DNA of 51,694 bases from Bacillota bacterium (GTDB lineage: Bacteria; Bacillota; Clostridia; Clostridiales; Clostridiaceae), in the NCBI GenBank assembly GCA_030706015.1, contig JAUZPI010000027.1, positions 1-51,694 on the forward strand. Reading direction: 5' to 3'. Made by a program: the position numbers and the translations under genes. A model generated the notes under the pieces. It made no database searches and was not told where the DNA came from. It saw only the letters and a program-made list of their open reading frames with translations. Positions 27,124-34,741 of this stretch are shown here, in pieces; position 1 is the first letter of the stretch; every line of letters begins with the position of its first letter.

Positions 27124-27234
27124 TTACTTCTTAGGTTCCATATATTTATCTTGTGATTCATCCTTCTTCTTTACAGCAGCATATACCATAGCTGCAGCTG
27201 CACCTAAAATTAAAGCAATTCTTAATTTTTTCAT
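27124..27234 (-). CDS. 36-residue single-membrane-segment microprotein in the ABC operon
   Basis: The small ORF has a good ribosome binding site (AAGGTGG about 9 nt before ATG). The product begins MKKLRIALILGAAAAMVYAA, a basic start plus one hydrophobic segment, followed by a highly charged tail (KKKDESQDKYMEPKK). It sits between the adaptor lipoprotein and the permease on the same strand, with 44 nt on each side. It resembles small subunits or regulators found with membrane complexes; it could alternatively be a signal-peptide-like fragment. I recognise no family. Confidence 0.6.
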   Translation of the reverse strand: MKKLRIALILGAAAAMVYAAVKKKDESQDKYMEPKK

Positions 27235-27278
27235 CTTAATTAACCACCTTTCATCCTTTACTTATTTATAATTACTAT

Positions 27279-28079
27279 CTATTTCTTACTAATTTCAACA
27301 TCCACATTAAAATTAGGTAATAATTTTCCGTTATTGTTATCAATAGATATTTCTACTGGAACGTAGGTCTCTCCATTTTGAGTAATAGCCTGACTCTCTA
27401 TTCTTGAAACCTTACCAGTTAACTTACTGCTAGGATCTGATTTTGGAATTATAGAGACTATCTTTCCTTCTTGTACGTCTTTTATGAATTCCTCATCTAC
27501 ATTTGCCTGAATTAGCAAACTGCCTAAGTCCTCAAGAGTAATAACAGCTTTTTCAGCACTTACTGCATCCCCTACTTTATAACCAACATCAGTTACTACC
27601 GCATTATCCATATCAGAAATTACATTACTGCCACTAATATAACTCTTGCTTGTTTTTGCTTTAATTGCATCTAGCTCTGATTGTTCTGCAGCTATTTTTA
27701 AATCCTGCGCACTTTTCTGATTATCAGTCTGCATATCCTTTTTTAAATCTTCATCAGCATCAATGGTCTTGCTTTTCCCAGTAACCAATACATTATAATC
27801 GGATAAATCTAATTCTACTAGCTTGTCTCCTTTTTTAACCTTTTGGCCTTCTTTTATGTCTATCTTAGTAACCTTAGCCATGGCTGTAGCAGGAAAATCA
27901 ATTACAATATTCTCGATATTTGAAGCTTTAACTACTCCTGATGCCTCAACAATATCATTCTTCGCCTTTGTTGCCTTAGGCTTTGCAGTTTTATCGCTTG
28001 TTTGAGTGCCTCCGCAGGCAGTAGCTAGCAACATAGTTCCAACTACGCTTATTAATAGAGTAATCCTAATCTTTTTCAT
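27279..28079 (-). CDS. Lipoprotein membrane-fusion/adaptor subunit (HlyD/MacA/YknX-like)
   Basis: This 266-residue protein has a lipoprotein signal ending LATAC (Cys22), so it is probably anchored on the outer face of the membrane. It has a split lipoyl/barrel-sandwich domain (IDIKEGQKVKKGDKLVELD and later VGYKVGDAVSAEKAVITL) around a short, highly charged hairpin (about residues 100-140), then a beta-barrel region with VEISIDNNNGKLLPNFNVDVEI. This is the MacA/YknX plan; the hairpin is short, as in Gram-positive adaptors with no outer-membrane partner. Its start overlaps the stop of the ATPase gene (TAATG), so translation is coupled. Confidence 0.88.
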   Translation of the reverse strand: MKKIRITLLISVVGTMLLATACGGTQTSDKTAKPKATKAKNDIVEASGVVKASNIENIVIDFPATAMAKVTKIDIKEGQKVKKGDKLVELDLSDYNVLVTGKSKTIDADEDLKKDMQTDNQKSAQDLKIAAEQSELDAIKAKTSKSYISGSNVISDMDNAVVTDVGYKVGDAVSAEKAVITLEDLGSLLIQANVDEEFIKDVQEGKIVSIIPKSDPSSKLTGKVSRIESQAITQNGETYVPVEISIDNNNGKLLPNFNVDVEISKK

Positions 28080-28792
28080 TATTGTTCAACCACCCTTCCA
28101 TCCTTAACAAATATAATTCTTTGACCATATTTTGCAGCATCACTTGAGTGAGTGACCTGCACTATAGTCTTTTTCTTCTCTACATTAATCTTTCTTAATA
28201 ACTCCATTACTTCAGTACCTGTTTTACTATCCAAGTTTCCTATAGGTTCATCGGCTAATATTACATCTGGGTCACTAATTAAGGCTCTTGCAATGGCGAC
28301 CCTCTGCTGTTGTCCACCAGATAACTCTCTTGGTGTATGTCGTCTTCTCTCAGTTAAACCTACTATTTCAAGAATTTCTTCTAGCCTATACCTATAATTC
28401 TTTATCTTTTTACCATCTAAAAGCAGCGGAAGCATGATATTTTCCTCTACATCTAAATTAGGTATTAAATTATAGAATTGAAATACAAATCCAACATTTC
28501 GCCTTCTCATGATGCTTTGATCTTTGTCCTTCATAACTGAAAGTTCTTTTCCAGCTATTTTAACATTACCAGAGGAAGGTTTATCTAAACCTCCTAATAA
28601 ATATAATAAGGTACTCTTTCCTGAGCCTGAAGGTCCCATAATAGATACAAACTCGCCTTCTCTAATTGTAAGATTAATGTCCTTCAATACATCAACATTT
28701 ACATCTCCTAACTTGAAGGTTTTATTTAAAGCATTTGCCTCAATCACAACCTCATTTAGGCTCATGTCAAATTGATTTTTTATAGCCTCCAC
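28079..28792 (-). CDS. ABC transporter ATP-binding protein (MacB/LolD/YknY-like)
   Basis: This 237-residue ATPase has Walker A GPSGSGKST, signature LSGGQQQR, Walker B VILADEP with the following GNLDS D-loop, and switch histidine VTHSSD. It belongs to the LolD/MacB/YknY branch that partners with FtsX-type permeases. It is the first gene of the operon ATPase-adaptor-microprotein-permease. The start is GTG at 28792 after GGGTGAAG; an internal ATG at 28765 lacks a ribosome binding site. A promoter lies about 165 nt upstream. Confidence 0.93.
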   Translation of the reverse strand: MEAIKNQFDMSLNEVVIEANALNKTFKLGDVNVDVLKDINLTIREGEFVSIMGPSGSGKSTLLYLLGGLDKPSSGNVKIAGKELSVMKDKDQSIMRRRNVGFVFQFYNLIPNLDVEENIMLPLLLDGKKIKNYRYRLEEILEIVGLTERRRHTPRELSGGQQQRVAIARALISDPDVILADEPIGNLDSKTGTEVMELLRKINVEKKKTIVQVTHSSDAAKYGQRIIFVKDGRVVEQ

Positions 28793-28898
28793 ATAACTTC
28801 ACCCTTTCTAATAAAATAGTCTATCTGCTCTACACCTTTTCTCTAACTCTTTACTTTCTCATTCACAAAAGCAATCTACACTATTAGACGTATAAAGA

Positions 28899-28983
28899 TT
28901 CTATTTTCCCACGGAAATAGAATGTATTTTTTACATCATCTGCATAACATTTTCATTATAAGTGTTTTTTACTTTTTTTCCAA
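28899..28983 (-). promoter_or_regulatory. Promoter and leader dyad of the ABC operon
   Basis: On the minus strand TTGGAA (28983-28978), a 17-bp spacer and TATAAT (28960-28955) form a good sigma-A promoter. About 30-55 nt into the transcript, TTCTATTT (28899-28906) and AAATAGAA (28915-28922), extended by CC/GG, form a dyad that may be an operator or leader hairpin. The rest of 28793-29056 is A+T-rich with no gene. Confidence 0.65.
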
Positions 28984-29056
28984 ATACTTATTAAAAACTT
29001 AATGTAAAATTGAGATTTAGAACACTTATATAAAACCTTAAATTTCTAACAAAAAA

Positions 29057-29092
29057 TAAAACTGCCAGCATTTTTCATGCCAACAGTTTTAT
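29057..29092 (-). terminator. Terminator of the MBL hydrolase gene
   Basis: AAAACTG...GCAT and ATGC...CAGTTTT form a stem directly after the stop. On the minus strand TTTATTTTTTG follows. Confidence 0.85.
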
Positions 29093-29093
29093 T

Positions 29094-29828
29094 TTATAGC
29101 GTCCATATTGCTCCACTCTTAGCTATCTCCACACTACCATTAAAAAATGTCTGAGCTTGATTTAATAACTGACTAAGATCACCATAATGAGGCAGGTGGT
29201 TCAATATAAGTTTTTTAACCCCAGCCTCTAAGGCAAGTCTTCCCACTTCACCAGCTGTTAGATGACCAACTACTACTCCAAATTGTTCATTGTAAAGATT
29301 AGTTTCACAGATAAGTATATCTGCATCTTTTGATATATGAACTAATTTATCAGTCCATCCAGTATCAGAAACATATGTAAAAATACTATCTTGACATTGT
29401 ACTCTTATTGAAAGACAGTAAGCTGGATGTACATTCTCGCTGAAGGTAAAGTTTAAATTACCTATAGTTAAGTCATTCCCTGTGTCAATACTGATGGCTT
29501 CACAATAATTTCCGTAACTCAGACTATCAAATTCCTTCTTATCCCTGCTATGAGCATAAATCCTTAAAGGCTTACTTCTTTTTCCTGTCTGGCTAAGTAT
29601 CATACAAGCATACTGCAGTGGATAAATATCTGCAATATGGTCTGCATGATAATGTGTAAGTATCACACAGTCTAGTTCTTCAAGCTTTATATAGTTTTGA
29701 AGTTGTGAAACAACACCAGAACCACAGTCTATAAGTATATTCTTTTTATCCTCTTGAATAAGGTAAGCTGCCGTAGCCTCATTTTTTTCGGGATATGCTC
29801 CCCATGAACCTATAGTGGTTATTCTCAT
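29094..29828 (-). CDS. MBL-fold metallohydrolase (RNase Z-like)
   Basis: This 244-residue protein has the metal site LTHYHADHIADIYPLQYA, a SDTGWTDKL segment and a late motif VGHLTAGEVG/LILNHLPH, all typical of the RNase Z/phosphodiesterase branch of the metallo-beta-lactamase fold. It lacks the longer exosite arm of true RNase Z, so a small-molecule phosphodiesterase or other hydrolase is possible. No signal peptide. It is monocistronic: terminator immediately after it and about 90 bp to the next terminator upstream. Confidence 0.87.
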   Translation of the reverse strand: MRITTIGSWGAYPEKNEATAAYLIQEDKKNILIDCGSGVVSQLQNYIKLEELDCVILTHYHADHIADIYPLQYACMILSQTGKRSKPLRIYAHSRDKKEFDSLSYGNYCEAISIDTGNDLTIGNLNFTFSENVHPAYCLSIRVQCQDSIFTYVSDTGWTDKLVHISKDADILICETNLYNEQFGVVVGHLTAGEVGRLALEAGVKKLILNHLPHYGDLSQLLNQAQTFFNGSVEIAKSGAIWTL

Positions 29829-29915
29829 TTATTTCACCTCATACCCTTAATATTTCGTATTATTTATCTGTTACTTACCAAAATTTTATACTATATATTT
29901 AATGATTGTAAACAC

Positions 29916-29955
29916 AAAAAGTAGTTGATTGCGACAAGATTCAATCAACTACTTT
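29916..29955. terminator. Bidirectional terminator upstream of the MBL gene
   Basis: A stem of about 15 bp, AAAAGTAGTTGATTG with its complement at 29942-29955, has A/T tracts on both sides. It lies about 45 nt after the predicted end of the small RNA on the minus strand and may be a back-up terminator. Confidence 0.8.
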
Positions 29956-29995
29956 TATATAAAGTGTGTGTAGGGGCAACAAATTTATTGATACT

Positions 29996-30107
29996 AAAAA
30001 AGACCACGCTTCTCTCTTCATATAATATCAATTAGAATCATACGAAGATAAAAACCTGGTCTCCAGTATCTCTGGTCAACCTGATAATATACTTTTCCTA
30101 TAGGTTG
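29996..30107 (-). ncRNA. Predicted structured small RNA of about 110 nt
   Basis: The segment has no ORF but has a near-consensus promoter just upstream and an intrinsic terminator at its end. Reading the minus strand: CAACCT (30107-30102) pairs with AGGTTG (30082-30077); CCAG-AGATA-CTGG forms a small hairpin (30075-30063); CTTCGTAT pairs with ATATGAAG; and AGACCA (30062-30057) pairs with TGGTCT (30006-30001), followed by TTTTT. A second GACCA (30077-30073) could compete for the same terminator arm. The nearest downstream gene is beyond another terminator, so this is more likely a free RNA than a leader. I do not recognise an RNA family. Confidence 0.6.
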
Positions 30108-30112
30108 CTTAT

Positions 30113-30148
30113 ATTTTACCCCAAATCCCTAAAAGTGTCAACACTTTT
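30113..30148 (-). promoter_or_regulatory. Strong promoter with overlapping palindrome for the small RNA
   Basis: On the minus strand TTGACA (30141-30136), a 17-bp spacer and TAAAAT (30118-30113) form a near-consensus sigma-A promoter. A perfect 18-bp palindrome, AAAAGTGTCAACACTTTT (30131-30148), covers the -35 box and is a candidate operator. Confidence 0.75.
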
Positions 30149-30210
30149 TATATTACCTATCGGATAAGTCGGTTTGCTTTGGCGATATACTGGAAATTCA
30201 TGTCTTTGGT

Positions 30211-30360
30211 TCATTTCAATCTCATTTTCTCATTTCTTTCTATCTGCACCACAACTCCGTCTTGAATTACCAGAGTAATAGAACCAAACCTCGTAGACTT
30301 AACCAATTCCAAAAGTGTTTTTAAATTTTCGCTTGAGATACCATTAGACTTCTCCCCCAT
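30211..30360 (-). CDS. yezD: YezD-family (DUF2292) small protein
   Basis: This 49-residue protein has a C-terminal half, FGSITLVIQDGVVVQIERNEKMR, that fits the DUF2292/YezD pattern of a small beta-hairpin domain (GSVxIxIxDGKxVQIExxEKxR). ATG at 30360 follows GGGAGGAGTATAT. In other Firmicutes YezD is often near sulfur or cysteine metabolism genes; none are adjacent here. It is isolated between the tandem terminators of the MutS-like gene and the small RNA promoter, so it must have its own promoter. Confidence 0.75.
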   Translation of the reverse strand: MGEKSNGISSENLKTLLELVKSTRFGSITLVIQDGVVVQIERNEKMRLK

Positions 30361-30449
30361 ATATACTCCTCCCAAAAAATAATTACATAATAGCTAAATT
30401 AATTCTCTAATTAATATAAGCTGCCTTATCCCCTATAGTAAATTGATGT

Positions 30450-30490
30450 AAAAAATCTTCTTGCAGATAAGCGCTGCAAGAAGATTTTTT
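30450..30490. terminator. Second strong terminator downstream of the MutS-like gene
   Basis: A 17-bp perfect stem with arms 30450-30466 and 30474-30490 around a 7-nt loop, bounded by A and T tracts. Confidence 0.9.
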
Positions 30491-30584
30491 ATGCAATTTA
30501 ATTCTTAAATATAAGTTACCAAATAACCCTACGGATGTCAATGTTTTTTCTTACTTGTCACATAGGTTTTATAGAAAATGTACA

Positions 30585-30622
30585 AAAGAATAAGCAACCC
30601 ACTTAAAAGTTGCTTATTCTTT
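30585..30622 (-). terminator. First terminator of the MutS-like gene, overlapping its stop codon
   Basis: AAAGAATAAGCAAC (30585-30598) pairs with GTTGCTTATTCTTT (30609-30622). The stem includes the last codons of the gene. Two strong terminators in series insulate the downstream region. Confidence 0.8.
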
Positions 30623-32327
30623 CATTTGTTTTTTCTATAATTTCCTCAGGGTATCCCAAGTATTTCAATAGCCTCACCGCGTTTCTTGTATTGGAGACTC
30701 CTTGTTTTAATTTATAATCAAATACTAGTCCTTCTTCATTTATGTCTTCACTAAAATAATAACACAAATATCTGTCCTTAAGCATTTCTGTAAGTTCCAA
30801 GTCATGTGTTGCTACTATAGTAAGGGTATTATGTTTTTCAATATATGCTAGAATTTCAGCTGAAGCATTTACCCTTTCTAATGGGTTAGTACCTCTAAAT
30901 ATTTCATCGATTATACATAGAAGAGGGTGCTCCTCACCACATTCTTTTATTATCCTATGAAGAGCCTCTGCTTCCCTGAAATAATAGCTTTTCCCTCCAG
31001 ATAAATTATCCTCAGGACTTATTGAACTCATAACTTTAAAAAACGAAGCTTTATATGATCTAGCTCTGCATGTATAGATACTCTGCGCCAAGACAGCATT
31101 TACTCCTAAAGTCCTAAGAAAGGTGGATTTACCAGACATATTAGAACCAGTTAGTATAATACCTTTTTCATCTAGATTTATCGAATTTGAAACTGCTTTC
31201 TCCAGAAGAGGGTGAATCAAGTCTTCAGCCTGAAATAACTTCCCCTCCTGCTTAAATTCAGGTTTTGAGTAAATAGTTAAACCATCCCTATAGGAGGCCA
31301 CAGTCATTAATGCATCCAATTCACCAATACATAGGTATAATTGTCTAAGTTCTTCATTATACTTCTTAATATAATTTAAAGCTGAAAAAAATCTTCTTTC
31401 CTCTACAAGCAGTGTGGCATAAAAATAATCTGCTAACAAATCTACACCCTCTGATCTATTAAGATCTGCCGCTCCCTTTATTAAACTCTCAACCTTTTTA
31501 GATTCTTCTTTTAATATTTCTTTATATTCCTTTAGTTCCTCTGTTTCAATATTTGATATTTTTTGTGCCGCTTTTATTATCGCACCTAGATAGCTTAGTG
31601 ATGATACATATAAACCTATGTCTTTCTTAAACTTTAAATGAAGAATGTTATTTATTACCATTACCATCATTAGCAAAAATATAGCTGTTACGCTTCTTAA
31701 TAGAACAGCCCCTATGGCTGATGCCAATAAAGCTAATGTAAATGTAATAAAGATTGGTCTATACTTAGTACTAACATTCAATTCTTTCCATAGGAGATTT
31801 GGAACCTCGTTTTCTTTTCTCCTGCCCACACTTATAAGTTCAATGGCTACTTCTTCTCTTATCTTCTCATTACTCTGAAACAGGTTTATCACCTTATCCC
31901 GTAATAAAAGAGGCTCCTCACTCAATTTTATATTTCTTAAAATACTATATAGGGTTTCCTCTCCCGGAGAGGTTATTGTTCTATCTATAGTGCCAAAAAC
32001 TTCATCCATATTTAAATCAGTCCAGGTTTGATCATCCAGAAAAAAAGCTTCTTTTTTCTGGATCATATTAAAGAAGTTTTTAAGATAGTTCATATTCCTC
32101 TTTCTTTCTTCTTTCTTTCCCCAGTTATTTATAAATCGCTTATAATATATTGAAAAAAGCAGTTTTTTTCTTATGAATAATAGCACTACAACTAATAATA
32201 TACATGCTATAACCCCTAGAAAATACAATTTATTTGCATTTGCCCCTGCATTTATAAAAAATACTGCTGCAATCAGTACACCAAATATAGAAAAACTTGT
32301 TGCCATGCTGATATTTTGCTCACTCAT
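30603..32327 (-). CDS. Membrane-anchored MutS-like ATPase
   Basis: This protein of about 574 residues has a C-terminal MutS domain V: Walker A LTGSNMSGKSTFLRT (about 390-404), Walker B LLCIIDEIFRGTN (about 466-478) and VATHDLELTEM. It has no mismatch-recognition domain I. Two membrane segments lie at the N-terminus (about 9-28 and 35-55) and a second pair at about 190-235, so the ATPase is tethered to the membrane. It is not a classical mismatch repair protein. The ATG at 32327 (MSEQN) is preferred because AAGGGG lies 9 nt upstream; it starts 13 nt after the topB stop, so the two genes are cotranscribed. Confidence 0.87.
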   Translation of the reverse strand: MSEQNISMATSFSIFGVLIAAVFFINAGANANKLYFLGVIACILLVVVLLFIRKKLLFSIYYKRFINNWGKKEERKRNMNYLKNFFNMIQKKEAFFLDDQTWTDLNMDEVFGTIDRTITSPGEETLYSILRNIKLSEEPLLLRDKVINLFQSNEKIREEVAIELISVGRRKENEVPNLLWKELNVSTKYRPIFITFTLALLASAIGAVLLRSVTAIFLLMMVMVINNILHLKFKKDIGLYVSSLSYLGAIIKAAQKISNIETEELKEYKEILKEESKKVESLIKGAADLNRSEGVDLLADYFYATLLVEERRFFSALNYIKKYNEELRQLYLCIGELDALMTVASYRDGLTIYSKPEFKQEGKLFQAEDLIHPLLEKAVSNSINLDEKGIILTGSNMSGKSTFLRTLGVNAVLAQSIYTCRARSYKASFFKVMSSISPEDNLSGGKSYYFREAEALHRIIKECGEEHPLLCIIDEIFRGTNPLERVNASAEILAYIEKHNTLTIVATHDLELTEMLKDRYLCYYFSEDINEEGLVFDYKLKQGVSNTRNAVRLLKYLGYPEEIIEKTNERISNF

Positions 32328-32340
32328 TTCTCTCATCCCC

Positions 32341-34500
32341 TTATATAACATTTATAGCAGTTGCCCCGTTAGCGCCTTTTAGTTCAATTACTGCTTTTCC
32401 CTTTTCACCGCTGCCAGGCTTAGTAATTTCTAAGTTTTCCAACTTATTATTTTTAATAAGTTCTATTATCATATCCTTTTGAAGGCTTATTCCAAGCCTC
32501 TCATATTGATTCTTCCATATAGTAAACTTACAGCCGCTTCTCCAATTGCTGCAATAAAACGCCTTACTATTTTCAAGAACTTCTCCATCCTTACAACAAG
32601 GACATTTGCCGAGACTCTCAAGCTTTATTTTAGGAGTCTTATCTCTATTTTCATCTTTAAAGATTACAGAGCGTTTAGCCCTTGATGATTCTTGGATTAT
32701 ATATTTAACATATCTTTTTATGCTTTCCATAAATCTCTCTGAACCAAGTTTCCCCTTAGAAATAGAAGATAGTCCTCTTTCCCACTTTCCCGTAGTTTCA
32801 GGGGATCTTAACTCCATTGGAAGTACATCGATAAGCTTCATGCCCTTCTCTGTTGGATATATTGTTTTTCCCTTTCTTGCTATATATCCTACCTGTATGA
32901 GCCTTTCTATAATAGATGCTCTCGTAGCTGGTGTGCCTAGTCCCCCTTCCTTTAACTGCTCCTTTAGCTCCTCATCCTCAACAAAGCGTCCTGCATTCTC
33001 CATTGCAGATAGCAACGATGCCTCAGTGTAAGCGCTTGGCGGCTTTGTTTTCTTCTGTACCAACTCTGAATCTACAGCTGTAACCTGCTCTCCCTTTTTT
33101 AGCTTAGGAAGCTCTTGATTGGATGCGTCCTCACTATCTTCGGACTCATCACTCTTTTTACTTTCTTTAGCTTTATCCTTATTGTCAGTTTTATATAATT
33201 CCATCCACCCAAGCTTTAATATAGTTTTACCCTTTGTTAGGAAATGCTCACCTTGGACTTCAGTAGTGATTCGGGTTATGGTGTATTCATAATTGGGATA
33301 AAATACACAAATGAACCTTTTCACTATCAAATCATATATCCTAAATTCATCTTGAGTAAAAGCTTTAATATTAGGTATAACATCCGTTGGTATTATAGCA
33401 TGATGATCTGTAACCTTACTATCATCTATTATTCTTTTTGAAGTAGGCAGCTTTGGCAAATCTAAAACATATTTAACATGCTCTTTATAGGGCTCAACAT
33501 TTATCTTATTAAGAGTAGATTTTATTTTACCAAGCATATCATGACTTAGATATCTGCTGTCTGTTCTAGGATAGGTAACTGCCTTCCTCTTTTCATATAA
33601 ATCTTGTATAGTATTCAAGGTTTTTTGTGCTGAAAACCCAAACTTTTTATTTGCATCCCTTTGAAGTTCTGTCAAATCATAAAGCAAAGGAGGTACCTGC
33701 TTCTTCTTATCATTTTCAATACTTAATACATTCCCAAGCTTCCCTTTCACCATAGCTGCTAGTTCTTCAGCCTTTTCCTTTTTCATTATTTTTGATTCTT
33801 TTGTCTCTTTATCAAACCAGGTACCCTTAAAGGAATCAAATATAGCGTTTACTTCCCAATAATCTTGAGGTGTAAAATCATCAATTTCCTTTTGTCTTTG
33901 AACCAATATAGCTAAAGTAGGAGTTTGTACCCTTCCGATGCTTAATAAAGTATTATACTTTAATGTGTAAGCCCGGCTTGCATTCATGCCTACAAGCCAA
34001 TCTGCCTCTGATCTACACCTGGCGGAACTATATAGATTGTTATATTCCTCACCAGGCTTTAACGATGCAAAACCATCCTTTATAGCTTCATCTGTCATAC
34101 TAGATATCCATAGTCTTTGAAAAGGCTTAGAACATCCTGCTGCCTCATAGGTATATCTAAAAATCAATTCTCCTTCTCTTCCAGCATCCGTAGCACAAAT
34201 AAGAGAATCAACATTTTTACTCTGCATTAACCTTTTTATTATTTCAAATTGCTTTTTAGTGCCATCAATAGGTTTAATCTTCATTTGGTCTGGTATTATA
34301 GGAAGAGTATCAACCCTCCATTTTTTATACTTAGCATCGTATTCCTCTGGCTCATAAAGAGTCACTAGATGTCCTACTGCCCAACTAACAATGTATTTGT
34401 CTCCCTCTAGATATCCATCTCCTCGTTTTTTACAGTTCAATACTTTTGCTATATCTCGTGCTACTGAAGGTTTTTCAGCTAACACTAAAATTTTTCCCAT
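32341..34500 (-). CDS. topB: DNA topoisomerase III (type IA)
   Basis: This 719-residue enzyme has a TOPRIM domain at the N-terminus (GKILVLAEKPSVARDIA, then ATDAGREGE about 103-111), a central domain with SIGRVQTPTLAIL, catalytic tyrosine Y310 in VTYPRTDSR, and the VEDEELKEQLKEGGLGTPATRA region. A C-terminal zinc ribbon (CPCCKDGE...CSNWRSGC) completes it. It relaxes negative supercoils and decatenates DNA by single-strand passage. The start at 34500 (MGKILVL) is the family start; an in-frame ATG at 34581 adds an unrelated 27-residue extension without a ribosome binding site. First gene of a unit with the MutS-like gene. Confidence 0.96.
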   Translation of the reverse strand: MGKILVLAEKPSVARDIAKVLNCKKRGDGYLEGDKYIVSWAVGHLVTLYEPEEYDAKYKKWRVDTLPIIPDQMKIKPIDGTKKQFEIIKRLMQSKNVDSLICATDAGREGELIFRYTYEAAGCSKPFQRLWISSMTDEAIKDGFASLKPGEEYNNLYSSARCRSEADWLVGMNASRAYTLKYNTLLSIGRVQTPTLAILVQRQKEIDDFTPQDYWEVNAIFDSFKGTWFDKETKESKIMKKEKAEELAAMVKGKLGNVLSIENDKKKQVPPLLYDLTELQRDANKKFGFSAQKTLNTIQDLYEKRKAVTYPRTDSRYLSHDMLGKIKSTLNKINVEPYKEHVKYVLDLPKLPTSKRIIDDSKVTDHHAIIPTDVIPNIKAFTQDEFRIYDLIVKRFICVFYPNYEYTITRITTEVQGEHFLTKGKTILKLGWMELYKTDNKDKAKESKKSDESEDSEDASNQELPKLKKGEQVTAVDSELVQKKTKPPSAYTEASLLSAMENAGRFVEDEELKEQLKEGGLGTPATRASIIERLIQVGYIARKGKTIYPTEKGMKLIDVLPMELRSPETTGKWERGLSSISKGKLGSERFMESIKRYVKYIIQESSRAKRSVIFKDENRDKTPKIKLESLGKCPCCKDGEVLENSKAFYCSNWRSGCKFTIWKNQYERLGISLQKDMIIELIKNNKLENLEITKPGSGEKGKAVIELKGANGATAINVI

Positions 34501-34553
34501 GTAATCACTCACATTTCTTTTTATTTTAATACAACTAATTATATATGATTTGA

Positions 34554-34629
34554 AATTATATATCAAAAAACAATTGGTCATATATAATAACTAAAATACA
34601 TATTTGGAATTATATATAAAAAACAATTG
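34554..34629. repeat. Pair of 22-23-bp direct repeats in the topB / membrane-protein divergent promoter region
   Basis: AATTATATATCAAAAAACAATTG (34554-34576) recurs at 34608-34629 with one base (C) missing and otherwise identical. The copies start 54 bp apart, close to five helical turns. They may be paired regulator sites for either divergent unit. Confidence 0.65.
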
Positions 34630-34741
34630 AACCTAAATCCAATATCGTATATTATAAATCTATAATATAGATAGCCAATCATAATAAATGCAATTATACG
34701 CGTATTTACCATTATTATTTTTAGGAGGGATACATAATAAC

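Noticed and set aside
29916..29955. Inverted repeats as ends of an insertion sequence
   Set aside because: No transposase or target duplication is present; the A/T-flanked stem is better explained as a terminator.
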